From IMG/VR virus record IMGVR_UViG_3300031837_000045, positions 1 to 28,166 of that record: a stretch of DNA of 28,166 nt; one strand, 5' to 3'. The stretch comes from a virus. The first letter of the stretch is position 1; each line of letters starts with the position of its first letter. Below, piece by piece: positions 6,735 through 12,641 of this stretch. The notes beneath the pieces are model-generated. The model was not told the DNA's origin. It made no database searches and was given only the letters and a program-made list of their open reading frames with translations. The position numbers were made by a program, and so were the translations under genes.

Positions 6735-6976
6735 CCACCCTCACCCTCTACACCTACAACTCCGATACCCGCGTCGCCCAGTTCAACTCGCGCTTCGACC
6801 CGGAAATCTGCTTCACCCTGGCCAACGTCACGTCGGCGCAGGCGCTGTTCATCAATAACACGATCCGCGAGATGGAGAACGCCGCGTACCAGGCGTCGCT
6901 GGCGCAGGTCGAGAGGACCATCGCGGCGATGCGCGGGTATGCGCCGACGTTGCCGGTGCAGGAGTGGGTGGAGTGA
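6731..6976 (+). CDS. small phage protein, 81 aa, unknown function
   Basis: GTG at 6731 gives a GTGA overlap. The product has an N-terminal strand region (TLTLYTYNSDTRVAQFNSRF) and a helical middle (SAQALFINNTIREMENAAYQ, AQVERTIAAMRG). No motif is recognised. Codon choice is GC-rich at third positions, as in neighbours, which supports translation in this frame. Confidence 0.65.
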   Translation: MTTLTLYTYNSDTRVAQFNSRFDPEICFTLANVTSAQALFINNTIREMENAAYQASLAQVERTIAAMRGYAPTLPVQEWVE

Positions 6977-7269
6977 GACCGTACCGAGGCCCACACCCGA
7001 ACTGCACCGCCTGCCGCGGCGCTGGCGTCATAGGCACGCCTGGCGTTCGATGCCTGCACTGCGAGCTGTTCTGGATCTCACGGGACTTTGGCTTGGCCAA
7101 GGCAATGCAGCAGGGGCACCTTGACGCGGGACTCATCTATGAGGACGACCTGCCCAAAGGGATGGCCGATACCGACTACGAGATATGGTTCGCGCGGTCG
7201 GTGCTGGTCGACGGGGTGCGGATGGGGCCGAGGTGGCCGTTTATTGAACCGAACGAAGTGAGGGCATAG
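6973..7269 (+). CDS. small protein with CxxC-CxxC zinc site, 98 aa
   Basis: GTG at 6973 overlaps the previous stop as GTGA and has AGGAG 8 nt upstream. Residues about 9-30 read NCTACRGAGVIGTPGVRCLH, with a second CxxC (CLHC) closing a zinc-ribbon-like site. The remainder is acidic and aromatic (YEDDLPKGMADTDYEIWFAR). The gene ends with EPNEVRA encoded by the repeated CGAACGAAGTGAG element. Function unknown. Confidence 0.68.
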   Translation: MRPYRGPHPNCTACRGAGVIGTPGVRCLHCELFWISRDFGLAKAMQQGHLDAGLIYEDDLPKGMADTDYEIWFARSVLVDGVRMGPRWPFIEPNEVRA

Positions 7270-7272
7270 CGC

Positions 7273-7512
7273 ATGCCGATCCACTCACGCAGCCCCAACG
7301 TCAAGAAGTGGCCCGGACCCTTCGCCGATCCCGGCCCATCGACATCCCCCTTCGAGCGAGACTGGGCGCGGATGTACCTGGCGCTCAAGAGCTTCCATAG
7401 CGAGCAGTCGCTGCGCGTGATCAACGACCTGGAGTGCGGCAAGGAAAGCGCCGAGCAGACGATCAAGAAGTGCTTCGACTATGCGCGAGCCAGCAAGGGG
7501 AAGTTTCCATGA
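7273..7512 (+). CDS. small phage protein, 79 aa, unknown function
   Basis: ATG at 7273 lies 3 nt after the previous stop. The N-terminal third is Pro/Ser-rich (SRSPNVKKWPGPFADPGPST) and the rest helical (YLALKSFHSEQSLRVINDLE). No motif is recognised. It overlaps the next gene as ATGA. Confidence 0.65.
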   Translation: MPIHSRSPNVKKWPGPFADPGPSTSPFERDWARMYLALKSFHSEQSLRVINDLECGKESAEQTIKKCFDYARASKGKFP

Positions 7513-7727
7513 ACGTGTCATTGCCCACTCCTCCCTGCACCGCGAACGAGATCGTCGTGATCTACTCGACGCAGTGGGGCAAGTACTGGGAGGCTGACGG
7601 CAACGGATACACGAACGATGTGGATCGTGCTGGTCGGTACCACTTCTACGACGCTGTCCTGCGCACGCAGGGATGCGGGCCGGAGAAGGGGTTGCAGATA
7701 CACAGGGTGGTGGAGAAGCGAGCATGA
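7509..7727 (+). CDS. small phage protein, 72 aa, unknown function
   Basis: ATG at 7509 gives an ATGA overlap, deciding against an upstream start. The product has IVVIYSTQWGKYWEADGNGY then DRAGRYHFYDAVLRTQGC: a W-rich, strand-rich small domain. No family is recognised. It precedes a zinc-site protein to which it is coupled by ATGA. Confidence 0.65.
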   Translation: MNVSLPTPPCTANEIVVIYSTQWGKYWEADGNGYTNDVDRAGRYHFYDAVLRTQGCGPEKGLQIHRVVEKRA

Positions 7728-7924
7728 GATCGCAGCACGACGAAGACGAAGACCCCGAGGACATGGAGATGCCGTGTCCTTGCCCCGGGTGCGGCAGATG
7801 GGTCGAGCTGAACGCGATGCGGGAGCTGCGCCTGTGGGACCGCGCGCCCAAGATGGTGTGCGCGGGGTGCTACGAGGGGAAGATGTTCGAGCTGCGCGAG
7901 AATGAGGCGCCGAATAGGATATGA
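7724..7924 (+). CDS. acidic zinc-finger-like protein, 66 aa
   Basis: ATG at 7724 has GGAG 8 nt upstream and an ATGA overlap. After an acidic start (DEDEDPEDMEM) come CPCPGCGRW and VCAGCYEGK, two CxxC pairs about 30 residues apart, consistent with a treble-clef or ribbon zinc site. Short helix LNAMRELRLW lies between. Function unknown. Confidence 0.68.
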   Translation: MRSQHDEDEDPEDMEMPCPCPGCGRWVELNAMRELRLWDRAPKMVCAGCYEGKMFELRENEAPNRI

Positions 7925-8064
7925 GTGTCTGTCTGTGGGTCCACGCCCACTACGCCGCCGCGTTGTTGTCTGCGGTAGCGACCGGACTCGTATCGGGTGT
8001 GGGGATCGTGAAGATTATCGTCGCCACCTGCCCAATTGACGAACCGAACGAAGTGAGAAAATGA
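7921..8064 (+). CDS. 47-aa predicted membrane protein
   Basis: ATG at 7921 overlaps the previous stop as ATGA. The product MSVCLWVHAHYAAALLSAVA continues into a hydrophobic stretch (TGLVSGVGIVKIIVA), likely one membrane segment. The end EPNEVRK is encoded by the CGAACGAAGTGAG repeat. Function unknown. Confidence 0.6.
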   Translation: MSVCLWVHAHYAAALLSAVATGLVSGVGIVKIIVATCPIDEPNEVRK

Positions 8065-8105
8065 CGAACGATGAAGAAGATTTCGGTCTGTGGGTTCGCC
8101 CATGA
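8061..8105 (+). CDS. 14-aa linker ORF between two coupled genes
   Basis: ATG at 8061 overlaps the previous stop as ATGA, and its own stop overlaps the next ATG (8102) as ATGA. It would encode MTNDEEDFGLWVRP. It is too short to judge by composition. Its value may be to carry terminating ribosomes across a 40-nt gap, or it may be a truncated gene. Confidence 0.35.
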   Translation: MTNDEEDFGLWVRP

Positions 8106-8302
8106 ACGGCCCGCACACCGCACAGATCGACGCGGCCTTCCTCGCTTGGATGAAGACGCTGCCCAAGGGCAACCAGGTGATCATGTGGGACGCCATCGAC
8201 AAGGGCGTTCGATCTTACACGCGGGAGGCGTTCTATGCGGCTTACGAACTCGGCTACACCGAGGGTGTCACCGCGTACGAAGGCGGGGGTATCGACGAAT
8301 GA
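8102..8302 (+). CDS. small phage protein, 66 aa, unknown function
   Basis: ATG at 8102 follows the 14-aa ORF with an ATGA overlap. The product is helical: IDAAFLAWMKTLPKGNQVIM, WDAIDKGVRSYTREAFYAAY, ELGYTEG. The F..AYE.GY..G pattern is common in small phage proteins. Function unknown. Confidence 0.65.
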   Translation: MNGPHTAQIDAAFLAWMKTLPKGNQVIMWDAIDKGVRSYTREAFYAAYELGYTEGVTAYEGGGIDE

Positions 8303-8490
8303 TCACGCCAACCATTACCGAGCCTGAGCTATTCTCCTACGGCTTCGCCACCTACGTCTCGATCAAAGATCCGCTGAAGAAGTGGTACGAGCATCCGACG
8401 TTCGGCAGGCTGCATGCGTTGCCCACGCATCGGCAGCTGCTGGATCATGTGTTCAACTTGGCTGTGAAGAGAGCGCCCAATCTACTGTAG
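8299..8490 (+). CDS. small phage protein, 63 aa, unknown function
   Basis: ATG at 8299 has an ATGA overlap. The product MITPTITEPELFSYGFATYV... ends in a basic helix (HRQLLDHVFNLAVKRAPNLL). No motif is recognised. It is the last gene of the HTH-led train; its 3' end overlaps the convergent gene by 9 nt and a hairpin. Confidence 0.62.
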   Translation: MITPTITEPELFSYGFATYVSIKDPLKKWYEHPTFGRLHALPTHRQLLDHVFNLAVKRAPNLL

Positions 8491-8694
8491 CGAAGGCTTT
8501 CCGTCTTCCGCTACTACCTGCGCCGCCAACCACTGGCCGCTCGCCATCTGCCCAACAACTACAACGGCCTCCCTAGCGTCGACCGTCAGTTCGCCGTCCT
8601 CCGCGATCATGTCTGTAATCTCGACGTGCTCGCCAGTCGCCAGGACGACACAGTTGTGAAGGAGGTCGACGTGGTCGATGTCTATCTCGTACAT
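8482..8694 (-). CDS. small phage protein, 70 aa, strand-rich
   Basis: I choose ATG at 8694 because a TGn-TACGAT extended -10 box ends 6 nt before it; the longer reading adds unlikely sequence. The product MYEIDIDHVDLLHNCVVLAT, GEHVEITDMIAEDGELTVDA is strand-rich and acidic, ending in AAQVVAEDGKPSLQ. It fits a small beta domain. Function unknown. It converges on the 8299 gene. Confidence 0.65.
   Translation of the reverse strand: MYEIDIDHVDLLHNCVVLATGEHVEITDMIAEDGELTVDAREAVVVVGQMASGQWLAAQVVAEDGKPSLQ
8487..8514. terminator. hairpin at convergent gene ends
   Basis: GTAGCGAAG (8487-8495) pairs with CTTCCGCTAC (8505-8514) with one bulged base and a 9-nt loop. No T-tract follows on either strand, so it may act as a pause site or mRNA 3'-end stabiliser rather than a classical terminator. 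It covers both stop codons. Confidence 0.4.
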
Positions 8695-8700
8695 GCGTGC

Positions 8701-8709
8701 ATCGTAACA
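8701..8709 (-). promoter_or_regulatory. extended -10 promoter, leaderless start
   Basis: Bottom strand reads TGTTACGAT, a TGn motif joined to TACGAT (4 of 6 matches), ending 6 nt before ATG 8694. No good -35 is visible, as is common for extended -10 promoters. It predicts a leaderless mRNA. Confidence 0.4.
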
Positions 8710-8894
8710 CCGTTGGTGCGATGGGGCACCCCGTACGGTAGCGCCCAGACACGGCGCATGCGCTGAGCGCAGGGTGATGATTGCTGCCACCCTGGAGAAC
8801 GCCGTGACCTGCCTGTCTAACCACCACCTCGCCGATCATCGGCTTGTGTTACCCTTCGCTGTGTCCGGTCCCGTACGCAGCGTTCGTATCCATC

Positions 8895-9092
8895 ATGCCC
8901 AACCCCATCGATCCGCGAGTCCTCAACCGCATGCACAACGCCATGCGGGAGACTGGGTACTTGTGTGGATCTCTGGTGACGCCGCGGCAGATGATCTAGG
9001 CGATGGAGTCTGAGGGGCTCGTCGTGACGGTGAGTGGGGCGGCTACTGTGGTGCGGAAGGTTGTCGCTAAAGACGATGGGTATGGGATGTAG
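8895..9092 (+). pseudogene. small gene interrupted by an in-frame amber codon
   Basis: ATG 8895 opens a frame reading MPNPIDPRVLNRMHNAMRET, GYLCGSLVTPRQMI, then TAG at 8997-8999, then AMESEGLVVTVSGAATVVRK and a second TAG at 9090. The sequence on both sides of the first TAG is in one frame and reads like one 64-residue protein (PRQMI-x-AMESEGLVV). TAG is a true stop for several other genes here (for example 8490, 12899, 23594), so general recoding is unlikely. A point mutation (GAG or CAG to TAG), suppression or a sequencing error could explain it. ATG 9003 could restart a 29-aa fragment. Confidence 0.55.
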
Positions 9093-9348
9093 AGTGAGGG
9101 GCTGGTCTTGTTTGTCTTTGGGCCGAGCGGAGCGAGGGGATGACGTTTACCGCTCAGTATTAACTTGCACGGCGATGACTCGTATCGCCGAATTGCCCAA
9201 TGGAAACAGCGCTTTCAGGTTGATCGCGTTTTGGAAAATTCGGTTGCACTTGGCCCAATAACAACGAAGGCCCCTTGCGGGGCCGACGAGGATCTTCGGT
9301 GATCAATGGCATCTCGCTGATGGTCGCGACGGCACGCCGTCCACCACC
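9093..9348. other. gene-free stretch with two hairpins
   Basis: I find no convincing gene. It holds a CGAGCGGAGCGAG element (about 9124), a 7-bp hairpin CGGCGAT/ATCGCCG (9170-9176/9184-9190), the GGCCCC hairpin at 9269 and part of an 11-bp direct repeat (GCTGATGGTCG at 9316 and 9532). Open frames here have compositions unlike the neighbours. Confidence 0.4.
9269..9284 (-). terminator. GGCCCC-GGGGCC hairpin terminator (leftward)
   Basis: GGCCCC and GGGGCC flank a 4-nt loop. On the bottom strand the hairpin is followed by TTCGTTGTTATT, a loose U-rich tract, so it would end leftward transcripts from the 9551-9579 promoter. On the top strand no T-tract follows. Confidence 0.5.
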
Positions 9349-9444
9349 TTACTTGAAGCAGCGCAGGGCCGAAGCGAGAGCCTTTTTCCTCCAGCCGTAA
9401 GTCGTGCTTTGGGCAGGCGGGTAGCGCTGAGTGGCTCGTTCCAT
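9349..9444 (-). CDS. 31-aa small basic protein
   Basis: Bottom-strand ATG 9444 has AGGA 9 nt upstream and encodes MERATQRYPPAQSTTYGWRK and KALASALRCFK, ending TAA at 9349. The C-terminus is a basic amphipathic helix. It lies about 100 nt downstream of a leftward promoter, after a strong hairpin, and before a terminator hairpin. No family is recognised. A short GTG ORF follows directly but is too short to support. Confidence 0.45.
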   Translation of the reverse strand: MERATQRYPPAQSTTYGWRKKALASALRCFK

Positions 9445-9496
9445 CAGCGTTGGTCCTGGATCGCTACGTCTAGCTACCTGAACGCGTCTCGGTTGC

Positions 9497-9521
9497 GGAC
9501 AGTTCCTGGTAGGAACTGTCC
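9497..9521 (-). promoter_or_regulatory. perfect 10-bp hairpin in the leader of the 31-aa ORF
   Basis: GGACAGTTCC (9497-9506) and GGAACTGTCC (9512-9521) form a perfect 10-bp stem with a 5-nt loop. It falls within the predicted untranslated leader of the leftward transcript starting near 9544. No T-tract follows, so a structural or protein-binding role is more likely than termination. Confidence 0.5.
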
Positions 9522-9550
9522 CTTCCGTCTAGCTGATGGTCGGAGGTTTA

Positions 9551-9579
9551 ATGCTATCGCTAATATGGCGAAATGTCAA
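9551..9579 (-). promoter_or_regulatory. leftward sigma70-like promoter
   Basis: Bottom strand TTGACA (9579-9574), 17-bp spacer, TAGCAT (9556-9551). The -35 is perfect and the -10 matches 4 of 6. It overlaps the stop of the 48-aa gene and would drive the leader hairpin and the 31-aa ORF. Confidence 0.55.
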
Positions 9580-9722
9580 TCCCTCTTCACGCGTTCCGCT
9601 TCTTTCATCGTGATGATCGCGTTCGCCGCGTTGAGCGCCGCCTGGGAGAACTTCATGGCGTCGTTTGAGTCTTCCGCCGTAGCGGCCTTGTCGATCAGCT
9701 TTGCTACCTGTTCTTTGCTCAT
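9576..9722 (-). CDS. conserved small phage protein, 48 aa
   Basis: Bottom-strand ATG 9722 with GGAG about 10 nt upstream. The product MSKEQVAKLIDKAATAEDSN, DAMKFSQAALNAANAIITMK, EAERVKRD is helical. The pattern I..A....DSNDAMKFSQAA.NAAN is one I know from many unrelated tailed phages, without known function. It faces away from the regulatory block 9723-10076, so it is the first leftward gene from that hub. Confidence 0.75.
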   Translation of the reverse strand: MSKEQVAKLIDKAATAEDSNDAMKFSQAALNAANAIITMKEAERVKRD

Positions 9723-10076
9723 TGGGTTCTGGCTCCAATAGTGTTTAGGGTGTGTCCCGTGTAGCCGGGACCACGCTGCACTGGTCTCGAATAACTACGA
9801 CCTGATCATGGTCGTATGTCTGGCACCGGAATGCGTATGAGGAGTATCGTTTGGGATTGGGGTACTTGTCAAGGCGACATTTTTTATTTTTTGCGGCACT
9901 GATCGTGGATGGTTGTACGGCGGGGGTCGAGGGGAGCGCGGCGCCGGGTCCAAAAACGAGTCACCGGGGCCATAGGGGGTGTCGGCACGTCAGTATATCA
10001 TAAATATGTCGATATGACAAGCATAATCCGACGAACGGTCATTTCGACAACATGCCTACCGTTCGTCGGCTAGTGC
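9723..10076. promoter_or_regulatory. 354-bp regulatory block with dyads and operator-like sites
   Basis: No gene is visible. From left to right: GTCCCG/CGGGAC hairpin (9754-9771); TACGACC-N7-GGTCGTA dyad (9796-9816); operator-like TGTCAAGGCGACA (9867-9879) followed by T6AT6; TGTCGATATGACA (10007-10019); TGTCGAAATGACC on the bottom strand (10037-10049); and a perfect 12-bp inverted repeat (10028-10039/10058-10069). It separates a leftward gene from a rightward operon, like an immunity or early control region. Confidence 0.6.
10028..10069. repeat. perfect 12-bp inverted repeat with 18-bp spacer
   Basis: CCGACGAACGGT (10028-10039) and ACCGTTCGTCGG (10058-10069) are exact inverted copies. The left arm overlaps an operator-like site. 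It ends 7 bp before the -35 box of the next promoter. It could be a terminator-like hairpin, a regulator site or a recombination site; nothing in the sequence decides. Confidence 0.6.
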
Positions 10077-10105
10077 TTGACGCTGTATGTCGAATCGACA
10101 ATACT
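10077..10105 (+). promoter_or_regulatory. rightward promoter with internal operator TGTCGAATCGACA
   Basis: TTGACG (10077-10082), 17-bp spacer, AATACT (10100-10105). The 13-bp perfect dyad TGTCGA-A-TCGACA (10088-10100) fills the spacer. It should drive the operon starting at 10141. Confidence 0.65.
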
Positions 10106-10140
10106 AGGCACACAGTCACTCAACGCCAGGCAGACATACC

Positions 10141-10287
10141 ATGATCGCAATGCTCCTCATCATCCTAGTAGCAGCAGTGTTCTGCGGCATCGTTCTGGTC
10201 ATGGACGCACGCGCAGCAGACAGCCACTACGAGGCATTGAACAAGCTGCAGGCTGCACGCCAGCTGCGCCGCAACGCCAATCGCTAA
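10141..10287 (+). CDS. 48-aa single-pass membrane protein
   Basis: ATG 10141 encodes MIAMLLIILVAAVFCGIVLV, one hydrophobic helix at the very N-terminus, then a basic amphipathic tail (ADSHYEALNKLQAARQLRRN). This N-in or signal-anchor layout is usual for small phage inner-membrane proteins. It is the first gene after an operator-controlled promoter. SD is weak (AGGC). Function unknown; the shape does not by itself indicate a holin. Confidence 0.65.
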   Translation: MIAMLLIILVAAVFCGIVLVMDARAADSHYEALNKLQAARQLRRNANR

Positions 10288-10303
10288 CAGGACACACAGC
10301 GCC

Positions 10304-10510
10304 ATGACCACACCACACAATCACCCTGTAGTATTCGGCCGCAAGGTCGACGGATGCGCACGTTGCACCGAACTCAAGAACGGTGCCGCGCCGATCATGT
10401 GGGCATCAACACGTCGCAAGCAGGATGATGCGCGCACGATGGCAGCGATTCGCGCGCACGACTGCAATGTGTCACGGTGCGGACCTGTCTGCACAGTGTT
10501 TGAATGGTAG
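10304..10510 (+). CDS. conserved hypothetical phage protein with Cys pairs, 68 aa
   Basis: ATG 10304 is 16 nt after the previous stop. The product reads HNHPVVFGRKVDGCARCTEL, GAAPIMWAS, AIRAHDC and CGPVCTVFEW. The HNHPVVFGR.V.GC.RC and terminal CGPVCT blocks are those of a small zinc-binding family common in phages of proteobacteria and actinobacteria. Four Cys in two pairs probably bind one metal. Its role is unknown. It is co-transcribed with 10141 and 10549. Confidence 0.78.
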   Translation: MTTPHNHPVVFGRKVDGCARCTELKNGAAPIMWASTRRKQDDARTMAAIRAHDCNVSRCGPVCTVFEW

Positions 10511-10548
10511 TAATCGTCTAAACGCCAACAACAAACAAGGATCAACAA

Positions 10549-10947
10549 ATGACAACCAAGAAAGTGTACCAAGCCATAGCATCCGCAGTGCAAGCGCGCA
10601 CCAGCTGCGCCGCACGTAACGATCATGGCCGCTGGCATGAATGGGTAGTCAAGCACCAGGATCATGCCGACCAGATTGTCCGCGATCATCTTCCGTCCGG
10701 TAGCGGATTCGACAGCGCAACAAAGATCGACTGGGACAAGACAACGGCGGATAGGCTGGTGTTCATCGCCCCGTTTCATCATATGGACGATTCAGGCTAT
10801 GTCGGCTGGACCGATCATAACGTCACTGTTCGCGCATCGCTGGTGCATGGATTCGAGCTGCGCATTTCTGGCCGCAATCGGAACGAGATCAAGGATTACA
10901 TCGCGGATACGTTCCACGCTGCGCTGTCTGCCGATGTAGCGGAGTAG
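10549..10947 (+). CDS. conserved hypothetical phage protein, 132 aa
   Basis: ATG 10549 has AAGGA 7 nt upstream. The protein begins MTTKKVYQAIASAVQARTSC and contains HLPSGSGFDSATKIDWDKTT, FHHMDDSGYVGWTDHNVTVR and SGRNRNEIKDYIADTFHAAL. These blocks mark a family found in very many phage early regions, of unknown function. Length agrees with the family and no block is missing. It belongs to the operator-controlled 10141 operon. Confidence 0.85.
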   Translation: MTTKKVYQAIASAVQARTSCAARNDHGRWHEWVVKHQDHADQIVRDHLPSGSGFDSATKIDWDKTTADRLVFIAPFHHMDDSGYVGWTDHNVTVRASLVHGFELRISGRNRNEIKDYIADTFHAALSADVAE

Positions 10948-11015
10948 ATTCTCCGCTCGTTCGCTGTTATCCCGTCGCTCCGCTCCGCCAAAATCAAACG
11001 TCAAGGATCAACACG

Positions 11016-11381
11016 ATGAAAAACCTCACACGCGGCAACATCATCCGCCACTATGCCGGCGCTGCCTTGTGGTCTAGCACCGATGGCGAAGACTGCACGC
11101 CGCTGGACGATGGCCGCAACGAAGACGATATAGCGCCGGAAACGCTGCAGCAGATGCGCGACGACTGCGCCGATTTCTTCCGCGCCAATCGTCGCCAGCT
11201 GCGCGAGACTGGCGCGGGGCTGGATCAGCACGCGCATGATTTCTGGCTGACGCGCAATGGCCACGGCGCTGGCTTTTGGGATCGCGGCTATGGTCCGGTC
11301 GGCGATGCGCTTAGCGATGCGGCGAAAGTGTATGGTAGCGTCGACCTGTATGTTGGCGACGATGGGCTGGTGCACGCATGA
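11016..11381 (+). CDS. conserved hypothetical phage protein, 121 aa
   Basis: ATG 11016 follows CAAGGATCAACA, the same leader as 10549. The sequence has the family blocks ALWSSTD, DIAPETLQQMRDDCADF, HDFWLTRNGHGAGFWDR and VDLYVGDDG. I know this arrangement from numerous phage proteins of about 110-130 aa with no assigned function. The conserved HDFW...NGHGAGFWDR loop suggests a ligand or metal site (inference). Coupled to the next gene by ATGA. Confidence 0.83.
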   Translation: MKNLTRGNIIRHYAGAALWSSTDGEDCTPLDDGRNEDDIAPETLQQMRDDCADFFRANRRQLRETGAGLDQHAHDFWLTRNGHGAGFWDRGYGPVGDALSDAAKVYGSVDLYVGDDGLVHA

Positions 11382-11677
11382 ACCGCACCCTAGAACAGCG
11401 CATCAAATTCGACGCTGGCCTATCGATCGGCAAAAGCCTGGTCTTGCTCCAGCACCAGGACCGTACACGCCGCGCCATCGTCGACATACGGCCGCGCGGC
11501 GCGGTCTACGTCTTGCCGATGCCGCGGTACGAAGATATGTACAGCTGCTGGTCGCGCGTCAAAGGCGATGCGTGTCCGACCGATCCGAAAGCTGGCGTCA
11601 TCGTGTGGGGCGCGCAAGATCCGGAGCTGATGAAGCAATTTGACGGTGAAGTGAAAGCGACAATCGAGCTGCGCTGA
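11378..11677 (+). CDS. small phage protein, 99 aa, unknown function
   Basis: ATG 11378 overlaps the previous stop as ATGA. The product MNRTLEQRIKFDAGLSIGKS, strand-rich middle (RRAIVDIRPRGAVYVLPMPR) and C-terminus (MKQFDGEVKATIELR) have no motif I recognise. It closes the 10141 transcription unit before the next promoter. Confidence 0.68.
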   Translation: MNRTLEQRIKFDAGLSIGKSLVLLQHQDRTRRAIVDIRPRGAVYVLPMPRYEDMYSCWSRVKGDACPTDPKAGVIVWGAQDPELMKQFDGEVKATIELR

Positions 11678-11697
11678 AACATTGTCCGAATCTAACA

Positions 11698-11726
11698 TTG
11701 ACTCTCTGTGTTGTTAATTCGACAAT
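11698..11726 (+). promoter_or_regulatory. rightward promoter with operator TGTTAATTCGACA
   Basis: TTGACT (11698-11703), 17-bp spacer, GACAAT (11721-11726). The operator-like TGTTAATTCGACA (11712-11724) spans spacer and -10, differing from the 10088 site at positions 4 and 5 and in the centre. It precedes 11757. Confidence 0.55.
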
Positions 11727-11756
11727 AGGCCACGGTTTAAGAACGAGGAACACAGC

Positions 11757-11909
11757 ATGAAATACGAACCCGGCCAGACGATCCGCTACATTTCGTATGG
11801 CGAAGTGAAAACCGGAGTCGTCGCGCGCATCGGCGCCAGCGGCATCATCTTTCTGACTACTGGCCGCTTCGTCTTTGCGGCTAGTGTTGTGCCGGATAAC
11901 GCGCCATGA
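11757..11909 (+). CDS. 50-aa phage protein, possible SH3-like fold
   Basis: ATG 11757 has a strong GAGGA 7 nt upstream. The product MKYEPGQTIRYISYGEVKTG, VVARIGASGIIFLTTGRFVF is almost all short strands, with a PG..IRY..YG....G.V..IG..GI layout typical of a small barrel. No name can be given. It is the first gene under the 11698 promoter. Confidence 0.68.
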   Translation: MKYEPGQTIRYISYGEVKTGVVARIGASGIIFLTTGRFVFAASVVPDNAP

Positions 11910-12086
11910 AGATCCAGCTTGAAGTACTGGAAGGCGCCAGCCTCACCGAAGCCCGCGAATGGATCAAGGACTGTGACTGGCCGGATCTTGAGTCGGACGA
12001 AGTCGATGGAGATTACGCGCGGGGTGCATCGGCATTATGATGGGGGATTGGTAGCGTTTCTTGAGGCGATTGGGGTGCAGGGATGA
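11906..12086 (+). pseudogene. conserved phage gene with an apparent +1 frameshift
   Basis: ATG 11906 (ATGA overlap) begins MKIQLEVLEGASLTEAREWI, KDCDWPDLESDEVD. In that frame it ends TGA at 12038 after an unlikely tail. One base further on, from GAG at 12009, the sequence reads EITRGVHRHYDGGLVAFLEA and ends TGA at 12084-12086, overlapping the next ATG as ATGA. A phage family I know has exactly this order: WI.DC.W.DL then RG..RHYDGG...F. So one extra base near 12008 splits the gene. It may be a mutation, programmed shift or sequencing error. Confidence 0.7.
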
Positions 12087-12277
12087 ACACGCATCGTGCT
12101 ATTCAGTTGTCCACATTGTCAGACCGCGCCGCGTCCGAACGTGTGCGCTGCTTCATCAATGCCAGCAGCGCGGCCAGGATCGGCAACAGGAACGCCTCCC
12201 TGTACTTCTCCGCACGAGCACGCCAATGGGAGGCTATCCGTATTCGGGCGGATCGTAGGCTGATAAACGGTAGTTGA
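12083..12277 (+). CDS. small basic phage protein, 64 aa
   Basis: ATG 12083 overlaps the stop of the frameshifted gene. The product MNTHRAIQLSTLSDRAASER, VRCFINASSAARIGNRNASL, then ARARQWEAIRIRADRR is basic. No motif is recognised, although the N..ASLYF..RA..WE..R end suggests an amphipathic helix. Its stop lies inside the next promoter region. Confidence 0.6.
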   Translation: MNTHRAIQLSTLSDRAASERVRCFINASSAARIGNRNASLYFSARARQWEAIRIRADRRLINGS

Positions 12278-12302
12278 CGCACTGTCAAAACGACATTATT
12301 CT
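12274..12302 (+). promoter_or_regulatory. rightward promoter with operator TGTCAAAACGACA
   Basis: TTGACG (12274-12279), 17-bp spacer, TATTCT (12297-12302). TGTCAAAACGACA (12283-12295) fills the spacer. The leader then has ACAGAAAAGGAA (12321-12332), shared with two other genes. It drives 12342. Confidence 0.62.
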
Positions 12303-12341
12303 ATACGCACAGTCACCAACACAGAAAAGGAAACGCAAACC

Positions 12342-12638
12342 ATGTCACGCCAAAACGCCCTCGGCCGCACCAACACCGCAGTATGCACCGTTGACCAGGT
12401 GACGCACGTCACCTATCACAAGACGGCCGTTGTCAGCTTCAACGCCGACAAGATCACACTGCGCACTGGCGGCTGGCGCACTATGACTACCAAACTGCGC
12501 ATGAATCAGGCGTCGAATCAGTACGGCTTGGGCTTCGTCGTGTCGCAAAAAGATGGCGACTGGACCGTCACGCTGCGCAACACCGGCAAGGTGCTAGCAT
12601 TCAGCGATAACGAAATAAGCTTTCCGCGCTACGGCTGA
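12342..12638 (+). CDS. conserved hypothetical phage protein, 98 aa
   Basis: ATG 12342 has AAAGGA about 10 nt upstream. The protein has TYHKTAVVSFNADKITLRTG, GWRTMTTKLRMNQASNQYGL, GFVVSQKDGDWTV. The I.L.TGGW.T.TTK.RMNQ.SN.[YF]GLG..V.QK.G.W.V blocks define a family I have seen widely in phages and occasionally plasmids, of unknown function. The family domain appears complete. It is the first gene under the 12274 promoter. Confidence 0.83.
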   Translation: MSRQNALGRTNTAVCTVDQVTHVTYHKTAVVSFNADKITLRTGGWRTMTTKLRMNQASNQYGLGFVVSQKDGDWTVTLRNTGKVLAFSDNEISFPRYG

Positions 12639-12641
12639 GCC

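Noticed and set aside
8774-9261. Rightward ORFs at 8774 and 9034
   Set aside because: Composition is Ser/Pro/His- or Cys/Arg-rich with no SD or coupling, and they overlap the better frame at 8895.
9409-9741. Rightward 110-aa ORF
   Set aside because: The overlapping leftward 48-aa frame has an SD and a recognisable phage family pattern; the rightward frame looks like its shadow.
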